In this document: positions 45,615-55,021 of the stretch, in pieces
Layout of the letters: each line of letters starts with the position of its first letter
Numbering within the stretch: position 1 is the first letter of the stretch
Origin: Flavobacteriales bacterium
GTDB taxonomy: Bacteria; Bacteroidota; Bacteroidia; Flavobacteriales_F; PHOS-HE28
Assembly (NCBI GenBank): GCA_030584065.1
Contig: CP129489.1
Coordinates: forward strand, 380,797 to 444,796
Length of the DNA stretch: 64,000 nt
Direction: 5' to 3'
The notes under the pieces: model-generated
Databases searched by the model: none
The model's input: only the letters and a program-made list of their open reading frames with translations
What the model was told of the DNA's origin: nothing
Made by a program: the position numbers and the translations under genes

Positions 45615-45622
45615 CATCTTTG
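45615..45622 (+). promoter_or_regulatory. putative -7-like box of the AsmA-like gene (CATCTTTG)
   Basis: CATCTTTG in the 105-bp gap after the symporter, 52 nt before the ATG at 45675. Confidence 0.35.
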
Positions 45623-45674
45623 CAGGCAGGCTGGCCCTGACGCCGGCCCCCTCATACCAACGCCTCCTCCGGCC

Positions 45675-48518
45675 ATGAAGAAGTGGACCAAGCGCATCCT
45701 GCTCACCGTGGGCATCCTGGTGGTGCTGCTGCTCGCCGCAGCGGTGCTCATCCCCATCCTGTTCAAGGACAAGATCGAGGCCGCCGTGAAGACGGAGGTG
45801 AACAAGAACCTGAACGCCACCGTCAACTGGGGCGAATGGGACATCACCCTCCTGCGGAGCTTCCCCGACCTCACCGTGGAGGTGGCCGATGTCTCCGTGG
45901 CCAACCAGGCCCCCTTCGAGGGCATCGAGCTCGCGCGCATCGCCTCCTTCGTGGCCACCGTGGATGTGAAGAGCCTCTTCGGCGACCGCATCGATGTGAA
46001 GCGCATCGCGCTGGTGAGGCCCCGCATCCACGTGAAGGTGCTGGAGGACGGCCGCGCCAACTGGGACATCGCCAAGGCCGACAGCGCCGCGGTGGAGGAG
46101 GCGCCCGCCGACACGGCCGGAGGCGCGTTCAACCTGGCGCTGGAGTCCTTCACCATCGAGGACGGGCGGCTCATCTACGACGATGCCTCGCTCACCTACT
46201 ACATGGACCTCGCCGGCCTCGACCTCACCGGCCACGGCGATATGACGCAGGACCTCTACGTGCTCAGCACCAAGCTGCATGCGGACACGGCCAACGTGGA
46301 CTTCGACGGCATCCGCTACCTGCGCAACGTGAAGGCCGACATCGCCGCCGACATCGACATGGACATGCCGAACATGAAGTTCACCTTCAAGGAGAACGAG
46401 GCGGCCATCAACCAGCTCGTGCTCGGGTTCGATGGCTGGCTGGCCATGCCGGCGGACGACATCGACATGGACCTCACCTGGAACGCGAAGAAGACCGACT
46501 TCGCCACCCTGCTCTCCCTGGTGCCCGCCGCCTTCGCTTCCGACCTCAGCGGCGTGCAGATGAGCGGCAAGGCCGCCTTCAGCGGCCATGTGAAGGGCAC
46601 CTACAACGACACCAGCATGCCCGGCTTCGGCGTGGTGGTGGATGTGGACCGGGGCCGCTTCAAGTACCCCGACCTCCCGGCCGCCGTGGAGGACATCTAC
46701 GTGGACCTGAAGGTGAACAGCCCCGGCGGTGCCGACCTCGATGGCATGGTGGTGGACCTGAAGCGCTTCGCGATGCGGATGGCCGGCAATCCCGTGGAGG
46801 CCCGCATGCACCTCACCCATCCCATCAGCGATCCCAAGGTGGATGCGGAGCTGAAGGCCGACCTGGACCTGGCCAGCGTGAAGAAGGTGGTGCCCATGGA
46901 GGGCAACGACCTGCAGGGCCGTCTTACCGCCGACGTGCGGATGAAGGGCGCCATGAGCGACGTGGAGGCGCAGCGCTACGAGAAGTTCCACGCCGATGGC
47001 GAGCTCGTGCTCGCGGGCATGCGCTACGCCTCCGACTCGCTGCCCTTCGCGGTGGGCATCAAGAGCCTGCACTTCGACTTCAACCCGCGATTCCTGGAGC
47101 TCGTGGGCTTCGATGGCAGTGTGGGCTCGAGCAACCTGCAGGCCAAGGGCCGCATGGACAACTACCTGCAGTGGTGGCTCAAGGACAGCACCCTCACCGG
47201 CAGCTTCAACCTCACGGCCGACCGCTTCAACGTGAACGAGCTGATGGGGAACGGCGCGGGCGCATCCTCCGGAACCGCCGCACCCACGGACACCGTGCCG
47301 ATGAGCGTGATCGAGGTGCCGGGCAACATCGACTTCCGCATGGGCCTGGCCGTGCAGGAGGTGATCTACGACGACCTGCACCTCACCAACGTGCGCGGCG
47401 GCCTCCACGCCCACGAGGGCCGGCTCGACCTGCGCGATGTCTTCTTCAACCTCTTCGGCGGCAGCGTGGGCCTCGCCGGCAGCTACAAGCCCGAAGGGAC
47501 CACCGGCGCCCGCTACGACCTTGAGTACGACATCAGGAACCTGGATATCCAGCAGACCGTGCAGTACGTGGACATGGTGAAGAAGGTGGCCCCCATCGCC
47601 AAGACCTGCAAGGGCGCCTTCACCACCACGCTCACCATGCAGGGACGGCTGGACCAGCACATGGAGCCGGACCTGAACACGCTCACCGGCGGCGGCACCC
47701 TGGTGACGCGCAACGTGCAGATCGACGGCCTGCAGCCCTTGGTGGAGCTGGCCAAGGCGCTGAAGGTGAAGGAGCTCGAGAACACGCGCGTGCAGAACGT
47801 GGACTTCAGCTTCGAGTTCCTCGACGGCAAGATGGTGGTGAAGCCCTTCGACGTGAAGATCGACCGCATCCAGGCCAACGTGCGCGGCACCACCGCCTTC
47901 GTCGACCAAGCCATCGATTACGACCTGAAGGCCAAGGTGCCTACGGAGCTCTTCGGTGCGGCGGCCAACCAGGCCGTGGCCGGGCTGCTCGGCAAGGCCA
48001 ACGCGGCCATCGGGTCCAGCTTCCAGGCGCCGAAGGAACTCGACATGACCGCGCGGATCACGGGCACCATGGAGAAGCCCATCGTGAAGCCGGTGTTCGC
48101 TGGAGGCGGCAGCAGCCTGAAGGAGACGGTGAAGGAGGAGATGAAGGAGGAGCTGAACACGCAGATCGCCCGCGCCAAGGAGGAGGCCATCGCCCGCGCC
48201 AAGGCCGAGCGCGACCGGCTCATCGCCGAGGCCCAGGCCCAGGCCGACAAGCTGAAGGCCGATGCCCGCCGCGAGGCCGCCGCCGCCAAGGCGCAGGCAT
48301 ACAAGGCCGCCGACGACGAGCTGGCCAAGATCACCAACCCGCTCGCCAAGCTGGCCGCCAAGGCCGTGGCCGACAAGGCCAAGCAGGAGGCCGACAAGGT
48401 GGAGCAGCGTGCCGTGGCCGAGGCCGACAAGAAGGCGGACGCCGTGGTGGATGTCGCCCGCAAGAAAGGCGATGAGCTGGTGAAGAAGGCGGAGGAAACC
48501 GATACGACGGTAAAGTGA
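45675..48518 (+). CDS. AsmA-family protein with a coiled-coil C-terminal tail
   Basis: 947 residues. N-terminal anchor (ILLTVGILVVLLLAAAVLIPILF), the AsmA opening (VNKNLNATVNWGEWDITLLRSFPDLTVEV) and a long beta-rich body consistent with a lipid-transport groove, ending in an AsmA C-terminal part (GGGTLVTRNVQIDGLQPLVEL). The final 135 or so residues (from about 815) are a strongly charged Ala/Lys/Glu coiled coil (EEAIARAKAERDRLIAEAQAQADKLKADARREAAAAKAQAY and more), unusual for AsmA proteins. The family supports outer-membrane lipid homeostasis. The next gene starts on the stop codon (TGATG). Confidence 0.85.
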   Translation: MKKWTKRILLTVGILVVLLLAAAVLIPILFKDKIEAAVKTEVNKNLNATVNWGEWDITLLRSFPDLTVEVADVSVANQAPFEGIELARIASFVATVDVKSLFGDRIDVKRIALVRPRIHVKVLEDGRANWDIAKADSAAVEEAPADTAGGAFNLALESFTIEDGRLIYDDASLTYYMDLAGLDLTGHGDMTQDLYVLSTKLHADTANVDFDGIRYLRNVKADIAADIDMDMPNMKFTFKENEAAINQLVLGFDGWLAMPADDIDMDLTWNAKKTDFATLLSLVPAAFASDLSGVQMSGKAAFSGHVKGTYNDTSMPGFGVVVDVDRGRFKYPDLPAAVEDIYVDLKVNSPGGADLDGMVVDLKRFAMRMAGNPVEARMHLTHPISDPKVDAELKADLDLASVKKVVPMEGNDLQGRLTADVRMKGAMSDVEAQRYEKFHADGELVLAGMRYASDSLPFAVGIKSLHFDFNPRFLELVGFDGSVGSSNLQAKGRMDNYLQWWLKDSTLTGSFNLTADRFNVNELMGNGAGASSGTAAPTDTVPMSVIEVPGNIDFRMGLAVQEVIYDDLHLTNVRGGLHAHEGRLDLRDVFFNLFGGSVGLAGSYKPEGTTGARYDLEYDIRNLDIQQTVQYVDMVKKVAPIAKTCKGAFTTTLTMQGRLDQHMEPDLNTLTGGGTLVTRNVQIDGLQPLVELAKALKVKELENTRVQNVDFSFEFLDGKMVVKPFDVKIDRIQANVRGTTAFVDQAIDYDLKAKVPTELFGAAANQAVAGLLGKANAAIGSSFQAPKELDMTARITGTMEKPIVKPVFAGGGSSLKETVKEEMKEELNTQIARAKEEAIARAKAERDRLIAEAQAQADKLKADARREAAAAKAQAYKAADDELAKITNPLAKLAAKAVADKAKQEADKVEQRAVAEADKKADAVVDVARKKGDELVKKAEETDTTVK

Positions 48519-50566
48519 TGCGGAACAGGCGGGGCGTGAAGGGGGCGGCCGGGCTGATGCTGGCGTGGATGCTGCTGGCAGGGACAGCGGCGGTGGCGCA
48601 GGATGACGATCCGTGCGCCCCGCCCACGGACAAGAAGATCCTGAAGCTGCTCGATGAGGCCGCCGGTGCCAAGGACCCCGTGCAGCGCCATGCCAAGCTG
48701 AAGAGCACCCTGGAGATCGACCCGGAATGCGTGGAGTGCCAGTTCAGGCTGGGGCTCTCGGCCTACCGCATCGCGCGCGAGGGCGGAAAGGGCTTCGCTG
48801 CGGCGATCAAGTACCTGGAGGCCGTGCAGGCGAAATGCCCCGCCTACCACAGCGATGTGCCCTACCTGCTGGGCACCATGCACTACGCCGAGGGGCGCTA
48901 CGCCGAGGCCGCCAAGGCCGTCGAGGCCTTCCGCCGCTTCCCCACCGAGGATGCCGCCCGCGTGAGCAAGGGCTACGACAAGCAGTACCAGGAGACCGAG
49001 GCCCTGATGCCCGAGCTGGCGTTCTATGCCGACTTCTACCGCAACATCGGCGAGCTCAACCCGCGCTCGGTGCCCAACGTGAGCACGCCCACGGACGAGT
49101 ACCTGCCCATGCTCTCGCCCGACAACGAGATGATCTTCTTCACGCGGAAGCGCCAGGTGAAGGCCAAGGGCGACCTGGTGGGGCGCGATGTGGAGGAGCT
49201 CATGGAAGCGCGCCGCAAGGGCGTGGAGGCCGACTTCGATGCGGGCCGCGCGCTGCCCGACCCCTTCAACACCGGCGACGGCTATGGCGGGGTCACCATC
49301 AGCCTCAACAACAAGGAGATGTTCGTCACCGTGTGCGGCCCCAAGGACAGCCGGGGCTACAGCAACTGCGACATCCACCGCTCGCACTTCAACAGCCGGT
49401 TCAACCTCGACGCCGGCGGCCAGGAGTGGGAGTGGGAGGGCCTCGATGCCCTCAGCGATGCCGTGAACGGTACGGGCAGCTGGGAGAGCCAGCCCAGCCT
49501 GAGCGGCGACGGGCGCACGCTCTACTTCGCCACGGCGCGCGAGGGCAGCCGGGGCATCGACATCTTCACCAGCACCCGCGATGCGAAGGGCGTGTGGAGC
49601 CCCGCGCGGCCCGTGCCCGGCATCTGCACCGAGGGCGACGAGAAGGCGCCCTTCATGCACGCGGACAGCCGCACGCTCTACTTCGCCGCCAAGCCCAACG
49701 CCCAGGGCCAGGGGCACCGCAGCATCGGCGGCTACGACATCTTCTTCAGCAAGCTGAACGAGGATGGCAGCTGGACCACGCCGCGCAACATCGGCCATCC
49801 CATCAACACCGACCAGGATGAGCACGGGCTCATCGTGAGCGCCGACGGCCGAACCGCCTATTTCGCCAGCGGCCGCTACAAGGGCGCAGGCGGCCTGGAC
49901 ATCCTCAGCTTCCCGCTGCCCACCGACGTGCGGCCCGATGAGATCCTGATCGTGAAGGGCGAGGTGCGCGACGAGAAGGGGCAGGCCGTGCGCGGCGCCA
50001 CCGTTGAGGTGAAGTACATGGACACCCGCAGGACGGAGGTCATCAAGGCCGACAGCGTGGATGGCCGCTACGCCACCGTGGTGCGCCTGAAGCCCGGCAG
50101 CGACGTGGTGCTCACCGTGAAGAAGGAGGGCCATGTCTTCGATTCGCGCAGCTTCGCCATCGAGGATACCGTGCGCCGTGGCGTGGCCAAGGTGGACATG
50201 AGCGTGCAGCGGATCGAGGTGAACCGCAGCTACCGCGTCAATGACATCAAGTTCGCCTCCAACAGCGCGGAGATCGCCAGGAGCAGCGAGTACATCCTCG
50301 ATGAGCTGATCGCCTTCCTCAAGGAGAACCCCACCATCCGGATCCGCATCGAAGGCCATACCGACAATGTGGGCCAGCTGGCCGACAACATGGCCCTGAG
50401 CAACGACCGCGCCTTCACCGTGATGGGCTACCTGCAAGGCAAGGGCGTGGCAGCAAGCCGGCTGAGCTTCAAGGGGCTCGGCCCCACGAAGCCGCTGGCG
50501 AGCAACGATACCCCCGAGGGCCGGGCGGCCAACCGTCGCACAGAATTCGTCATCCTATCGCGCTGA
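48518..50566 (+). CDS. OmpA-family protein with TPR-like and PD40 regions
   Basis: 682 residues. Signal peptide ending TAAVAQ, a helical TPR-like part (residues 30-160), PD40/WD40-like beta-propeller blades (LSPDNEMIFFTRKR, LSGDGRTLYFATAREG, VSADGRTAYFASGRYKG), a small carboxypeptidase-regulatory-like beta domain (VKGEVRDEKGQAVRGATVEV) and a C-terminal OmpA peptidoglycan-binding domain (RIEGHTDNVGQLADNMALS). Such proteins anchor outer-membrane complexes to murein in Bacteroidota. It starts at ATG 48518, sharing one base with the upstream stop. Confidence 0.9.
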   Translation: MRNRRGVKGAAGLMLAWMLLAGTAAVAQDDDPCAPPTDKKILKLLDEAAGAKDPVQRHAKLKSTLEIDPECVECQFRLGLSAYRIAREGGKGFAAAIKYLEAVQAKCPAYHSDVPYLLGTMHYAEGRYAEAAKAVEAFRRFPTEDAARVSKGYDKQYQETEALMPELAFYADFYRNIGELNPRSVPNVSTPTDEYLPMLSPDNEMIFFTRKRQVKAKGDLVGRDVEELMEARRKGVEADFDAGRALPDPFNTGDGYGGVTISLNNKEMFVTVCGPKDSRGYSNCDIHRSHFNSRFNLDAGGQEWEWEGLDALSDAVNGTGSWESQPSLSGDGRTLYFATAREGSRGIDIFTSTRDAKGVWSPARPVPGICTEGDEKAPFMHADSRTLYFAAKPNAQGQGHRSIGGYDIFFSKLNEDGSWTTPRNIGHPINTDQDEHGLIVSADGRTAYFASGRYKGAGGLDILSFPLPTDVRPDEILIVKGEVRDEKGQAVRGATVEVKYMDTRRTEVIKADSVDGRYATVVRLKPGSDVVLTVKKEGHVFDSRSFAIEDTVRRGVAKVDMSVQRIEVNRSYRVNDIKFASNSAEIARSSEYILDELIAFLKENPTIRIRIEGHTDNVGQLADNMALSNDRAFTVMGYLQGKGVAASRLSFKGLGPTKPLASNDTPEGRAANRRTEFVILSR

Positions 50567-50587
50567 GGAACCGGCAAAGGCCTCCGC

Positions 50588-50595
50588 TACCTTTG
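50588..50595 (+). promoter_or_regulatory. promoter -7 box of the trypsin-like protease (TACCTTTG)
   Basis: TACCTTTG is a perfect match to TAnnTTTG, 14 nt before the ATG at 50610. Confidence 0.55.
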
Positions 50596-50609
50596 CAGCC
50601 TCCCTTCCG

Positions 50610-52679
50610 ATGCGCAGTTACATCCTGGCCTCCGCCTTGGGCATGGCGGCATATGGCATGGCCCAGGTCAGCCATGGCGGCGAGCCCGCCGAGTGGTCCA
50701 TGCCCCAATTGCCGCGCGATGCGGTGCCCGTCATCGACCTGGGGCCGCTCACCGAGCAGGAGACAGGGGTGGAGGTGCCCGGATTCCGGTACGGCCACCA
50801 GCGCTTCCGCGAGGCGGATGTGCTGGCGCTGGGGGCTTGGGACGCGCTGCCGCAGGGCGGCATGCTCTGCCGGCTGGCGCTGCGGAGCCCGGGTGCCCTC
50901 ATGCTCAGCGTGCAGTTCGACCGCTGGCAGCTGAACGAGGGGGATGCCGTCTTCCTATACACCGCCGACCGCGACCGCTTCATCGGCAGCTTCGATGCCA
51001 GCAACCGGCAGGCGGGTGGCACCATGGCCACCGCAGTGCTGCCCGGTGACGAGGTGGTGATCGAGTACCGTGCCCGCACCATCCACCGCCGGCCCGCCCA
51101 GTTGCGCGTGGCGAGCATCACCCACGGCATCGTGGACCTGTTCGGCTTCAATGAAGGCCAGGATGATGCGCTGCGCGACATCAATCCAGGCTTCCAGAGC
51201 TCCCCCTGCCAGATCAACATCAACTGCCCGGAGGCGGCGGGCTGGCAGGATCAGAAGCGCTCCGTGGCCCTCTTCCTTCGGCCCGACGGCGGCGGATGCA
51301 CGGGCAACCTGATGAACAACACCCAGGTGCCCCGGAAGCCCTACTTCCAGATGGCCCTGCACTGCTATCAGCCCACCACCAGCGACTGGGTCTTCTACTT
51401 CAACTACGAGGCCCCGGCGTGCTTGGGAACGGAGGGGCCCTCGGACCAGACCTTGACCGGGGCCACGCTGCGTGCCGGCGATTACTACCGCGACATGATG
51501 CTGCTGGAGCTGAGCAGCGACCCGCCCCCTTCATACAACGTGTTCTACGCCGGCTGGGACCGCAGCGGGGCCACCCCGCAGAGCAGCGTGGTGATCCAGC
51601 ATCCCATGTACGATGTGAAGAAGATCGCCTTCAACAACGACCCGAGCACGAGCTTCACCGACGCCATCGGCGTGCAGTGCTGGCGCGGCAACTGGGACCA
51701 GGGACTGGTGCAGGCGGTTTCGAGCGGATCGCCGCTATTCGACCAGAACAAGCGTTTCGTGGGCCACATGTACGACGGTGCCCAGGTGTGCTCCACCGCC
51801 ACCACCATCCCCACCGACTTCGCCAAGTTCGGGCCCATGTGGGATGGCCCATCCCCTTCGGAACGCATGCGCGATTGGCTCAATCCCGCCAACAACCTCA
51901 CGGTGATGGATGGTGCCTATGCCACCGCACCCGCCGTTGCGGTTCGGCCGCGCACCTATCTGGAAGGGCCCTTCAACAGCGGAACTGGCCAGATGTCGGC
52001 CACGCTGCGGGCCGGCGGGCTGGTGCCCCTGACCGAGCCCTACACGGCTGCGGGCTATCCGCACATGGCCGGCGGCGGACAGGAAAGCACCACCGGTGCG
52101 GTCCTGAGCGTCACCGGTGCCAACGCGGTGGTGGATTGGGTGGTGGTGGAGCTGCGTAGCGCGGCCAACCCGGCGGTGGTGGTGGCCACGAGAAGCGCGC
52201 TGCTGCAGGCGGATGGCGACATCGTTTCCGCAGCCGATGGCAGCTCCGCGGTCACCCTCACTGCGGCGGCCGGCAACTACCACGTGGCCGTCCGTCACCG
52301 GAACCACCTGGGGGTGATGACGGCCTCAGCCGTCGCTCTCGCGGCAGCGCCCCTTGCGCTCGACCTGAGCAACGGCACGGTGCCGCTCTACGGCGGAGCC
52401 GCGGCCACCAAGACCATCGCCGGGCGCAATGTGCTGCTCATGGGCGACGTGGACGGCAACAGCGTGCTCCGGTACACGGGCCAGGGCAACGACCGCGACC
52501 CCATCCTTCTCCGCGTGGGCGGCGGCACGCCCAATGCCACCGCCAATGGCTACTTCCCGGAGGACGTCAATCTGGACGGCGTGGTGCGCTATACCGGCGA
52601 GGGCAACGACCGCGACCCCATCCTGGTGAACATCGGCGGCAGCGTGCCTACCGCCACGCGCGCGGCCCAGCTGCCCTGA
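50610..52679 (+). CDS. secreted trypsin-like serine protease with dockerin-like repeats
   Basis: 689 residues. N-terminal signal peptide (MRSYILASALGMAAYGMAQ). The S1-type triad is visible: His251 in ALHCYQ, Asp295 in RDMMLLELS and Ser374 in SSGSPLFD, a pattern like lysyl endopeptidases. A long pro-region precedes it. The C-terminus has two related calcium-loop repeats (GDVDGNSVLRYTGQGNDRDP and EDVNLDGVVRYTGEGNDRDP, about residues 611-670), dockerin-like, rather than a standard T9SS domain. Convergent with TerC, one base apart. Confidence 0.82.
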   Translation: MRSYILASALGMAAYGMAQVSHGGEPAEWSMPQLPRDAVPVIDLGPLTEQETGVEVPGFRYGHQRFREADVLALGAWDALPQGGMLCRLALRSPGALMLSVQFDRWQLNEGDAVFLYTADRDRFIGSFDASNRQAGGTMATAVLPGDEVVIEYRARTIHRRPAQLRVASITHGIVDLFGFNEGQDDALRDINPGFQSSPCQININCPEAAGWQDQKRSVALFLRPDGGGCTGNLMNNTQVPRKPYFQMALHCYQPTTSDWVFYFNYEAPACLGTEGPSDQTLTGATLRAGDYYRDMMLLELSSDPPPSYNVFYAGWDRSGATPQSSVVIQHPMYDVKKIAFNNDPSTSFTDAIGVQCWRGNWDQGLVQAVSSGSPLFDQNKRFVGHMYDGAQVCSTATTIPTDFAKFGPMWDGPSPSERMRDWLNPANNLTVMDGAYATAPAVAVRPRTYLEGPFNSGTGQMSATLRAGGLVPLTEPYTAAGYPHMAGGGQESTTGAVLSVTGANAVVDWVVVELRSAANPAVVVATRSALLQADGDIVSAADGSSAVTLTAAAGNYHVAVRHRNHLGVMTASAVALAAAPLALDLSNGTVPLYGGAAATKTIAGRNVLLMGDVDGNSVLRYTGQGNDRDPILLRVGGGTPNATANGYFPEDVNLDGVVRYTGEGNDRDPILVNIGGSVPTATRAAQLP

Positions 52680-52680
52680 A

Positions 52681-53427
52681 TCAGCGCTCGATGAGCTTGC
52701 TGCGCATCATGCGCAGGTTCAGCATCTCCACCGCCACGCTGAAGCCCATGGCGAAGTAGATATAGTTCTTGTTGATGTGCTCGCCCATCCCTTCGATGAG
52801 CAGCGCCACGCCGATCATCACGAGGAAGGAGAGGGCCAGCACCTTCACCGTGGCGTGCTTCTCCACGAAGGCGCTGATCGCGCCCGCCGCAAGCATCATC
52901 ACCGCCACGGCGATCACCACGGCCAGCACCATGATGATGATCTCGTTGCTCATGCCCACGGCCGTGATCACCGAGTCGAGCGAGAACACGAGGTCGATGA
53001 GGATGATCTGCGCCACCACCGAGAGCAGGCCCTTGTGCCGCTTGGCCGCCTTGCGCTGCTCATCGAGCCCGGTGACCTTGGCGCGGATCTCCACGGTGGC
53101 CTTGTAGAGGAGGAAGAGGCCGCCGGCGAGCAGCACCAGGTCGCGGCCGCTGAAGTGCCGGCCCAGGAGGTGCAGGAAGGGCTCGTCGAGGCTCATCACC
53201 CAGCTGAGGGATAGCAGCAGCAGGATGCGCGTGATCATGGCCAGCGCGAGCCCCAGCTGGCGCGCCTTGCGCTGGTCGGTGGCGTTGCTGAGGCTGTTGC
53301 TGATGATGGAGATGAAGATGATGTTGTCGATGCCCAGGACGATCTCGAGCGCCGTGAGGGTGAGCAGGGCGATGAGCCCATTGAGGGTGAGGAGGACGGA
53401 GGGGTCGAGGTGGCTCAGTTCGAGCAT
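52681..53427 (-). CDS. TerC-family integral membrane protein
   Basis: 248 residues and about seven helices. Family segments ALEIVLGIDNIIFISIISN and ILIDLVFSLDSVITAVGMSN contain the conserved Asp residues in membrane helices. TerC proteins handle metal ions (manganese efflux or metalation of exported proteins) in several bacteria; the substrate here is unknown. It lies 21 nt downstream of a membrane glycosyltransferase gene in the same direction, possibly co-transcribed. Confidence 0.88.
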   Translation of the reverse strand: MLELSHLDPSVLLTLNGLIALLTLTALEIVLGIDNIIFISIISNSLSNATDQRKARQLGLALAMITRILLLLSLSWVMSLDEPFLHLLGRHFSGRDLVLLAGGLFLLYKATVEIRAKVTGLDEQRKAAKRHKGLLSVVAQIILIDLVFSLDSVITAVGMSNEIIIMVLAVVIAVAVMMLAAGAISAFVEKHATVKVLALSFLVMIGVALLIEGMGEHINKNYIYFAMGFSVAVEMLNLRMMRSKLIER

Positions 53428-53448
53428 GGTACTGGGGATTGATTCGGT

Positions 53449-54951
53449 TCAGGGGGCGGTGTCCGCGGGAAGGGCGATCACGATGGTCTCGTTGCGGTTG
53501 ATCGGGTTGAGCCAGTGGACCACGCGGTCCACCAGCCCGGGTTCGCAGCGACGGACTTCCTGCAGCGGGCCGAAGGCGGTTTCGGCCCGCTGCAGGCGGG
53601 CGGTCAGGTCCTCCAGTCCGAAGAAGAGCACGGCATTGGGCCGCGTGGGGCCGGTGTGGCGCGCCATTTCAGCCGCGAGGTCGGCGCCGGGGTCCGTCCA
53701 TGGCACCACCGTGGCGTCCCAGCGCCCCCAGTAATAGAGCGGCGGCAGCGGGGCCTCGCCTTCGGCGCTGTCCTCCATCACGATGCCGCGCACCTGCGGG
53801 TACTGGCGCAGCGCATACAGGGCCTCCACCCGGCTGCGCTTGCTGTAGGCCGTGGTGAGCACGGGGAGCAGCAGCAGGTTGAGTGCCCAGAAGAAGGCCA
53901 TGCCCCCGCGCCACAGCGCAGTCCGCGCCTGCCACCATGCCGACCCGGCGCGCCATTGCTCCCAGGAGACATAGCCCAGCACGAGGAAGAGCGGCACGAT
54001 GGGCAGCAGGAAGCGCTCCTGCTTGTTCGGGAACCAGGAGTGGATGGCGAGGAAGGCCAGCACGGCCAGCCAGAGGTGCAGCGGCGCCGTGCGGCGGAAG
54101 AAGCCGAAGAGCACGGCCAGGCTGAGCGGCGGCAGCAGCATGCCGGCGAGCAGGAGCAGGTAGTTGTACCACGGCTGCACGCCATAGGTGGTGGGATTGG
54201 CCAGGTTGTAGGCCACGTACTCCGTGATCTCCGCGAAGGGCCTGCCCCACAGCACCAGGTCGATGCCGCCCTGCAGCACCGCCAGCGGAAGAAGCAGCCC
54301 CAGCGCGTACACCACGGCACCGCGCAGGTCGCGCTGCAGCAGGAAGGCCAGCCCCGCGCCGGCCGCGAAGAAGATGACCTGGAAGCGCACGTTGATGGCC
54401 AGCCCGATCCACAGGCCGGCGATCAGCGGATCGCGCACGGCGGACCGACCAGCGCCGCGGATCAGCGACCACGCACCGAGCAGGAGGAAGGGGATGCAGG
54501 CCACCTCCACCAGGTTTCGCACGGAGAGGAAGGGCATCCAGCAGAAGAGCGCCAGCAGCAGTCCCGTGCGCCAGGCGATGGAGGCATCGCTCAACCGCAG
54601 GGCGATGCGGTAGCCTGCGCGCACCGCCACCAGGCTCCACAGCGCATGCAGCAGGCGCACCACCGCCATCTGCGCCTTGGGGTCCACCAGGCCGATGGCC
54701 TTGAGGCCGGAGAACAGGAGGTAGTGCAGCCCCACGTAGAAGAAGCTGTGCCCGCTGGGCCGCGCATCGGGCCCCTGGTTCCAAGGCAACCAGGTGCTGT
54801 AGCCGGGCGCATCCACCCAGCTGCCCGCCGCCTCGATGATGAGGAAGTGGTCGTCCTGCGCGAAGTAGCCGCCGCTGAAGAAGGCCGCCACGAGACGGGG
54901 CGCCAGCGCAATCAGGGTCAGGGCCGCCAAGGGTCGTTCCTGGGCGCGCAT
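53449..54951 (-). CDS. integral-membrane glycosyltransferase, GT-C fold
   Basis: 500 residues with about ten helices. GGYFAQDDHFLIIEAAGSWV carries the acidic pair expected after the first helix of GT-C enzymes. FPNKQERFLLPIVPLFLVLG resembles the GT22/ALG9-like conserved stretch. These use polyprenyl-phosphate sugars. The start at 54951 follows a TAGCTTCG box (54975-54982) by 23 nt; the open frame continues upstream over the divergent gene. Pairs head-to-head with another GT-C gene. Confidence 0.78.
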   Translation of the reverse strand: MRAQERPLAALTLIALAPRLVAAFFSGGYFAQDDHFLIIEAAGSWVDAPGYSTWLPWNQGPDARPSGHSFFYVGLHYLLFSGLKAIGLVDPKAQMAVVRLLHALWSLVAVRAGYRIALRLSDASIAWRTGLLLALFCWMPFLSVRNLVEVACIPFLLLGAWSLIRGAGRSAVRDPLIAGLWIGLAINVRFQVIFFAAGAGLAFLLQRDLRGAVVYALGLLLPLAVLQGGIDLVLWGRPFAEITEYVAYNLANPTTYGVQPWYNYLLLLAGMLLPPLSLAVLFGFFRRTAPLHLWLAVLAFLAIHSWFPNKQERFLLPIVPLFLVLGYVSWEQWRAGSAWWQARTALWRGGMAFFWALNLLLLPVLTTAYSKRSRVEALYALRQYPQVRGIVMEDSAEGEAPLPPLYYWGRWDATVVPWTDPGADLAAEMARHTGPTRPNAVLFFGLEDLTARLQRAETAFGPLQEVRRCEPGLVDRVVHWLNPINRNETIVIALPADTAP

Positions 54952-55001
54952 GAGCAACCGGTGGAGCACGGCCGCGAAGCTAAGCGGCGGCCCCGCAGCG
55001 G

Positions 55002-55009
55002 TACCTTGC
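55002..55009 (+). promoter_or_regulatory. putative -7-like box (TACCTTGC) of the ArnT-like gene
   Basis: TACCTTGC, 12 nt before the ATG at 55022, in a 70-bp divergent gap that also holds TAGCTTCG for the opposite gene. Confidence 0.35.
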
Positions 55010-55021
55010 CCGCCGCTCCGC

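Noticed and set aside
43506-47909. 1467-codon open frame on the minus strand
   Set aside because: Antisense shadow of the GT4, symporter and AsmA genes in GC-rich DNA; low-complexity Ala/His/Gly composition and no motifs.
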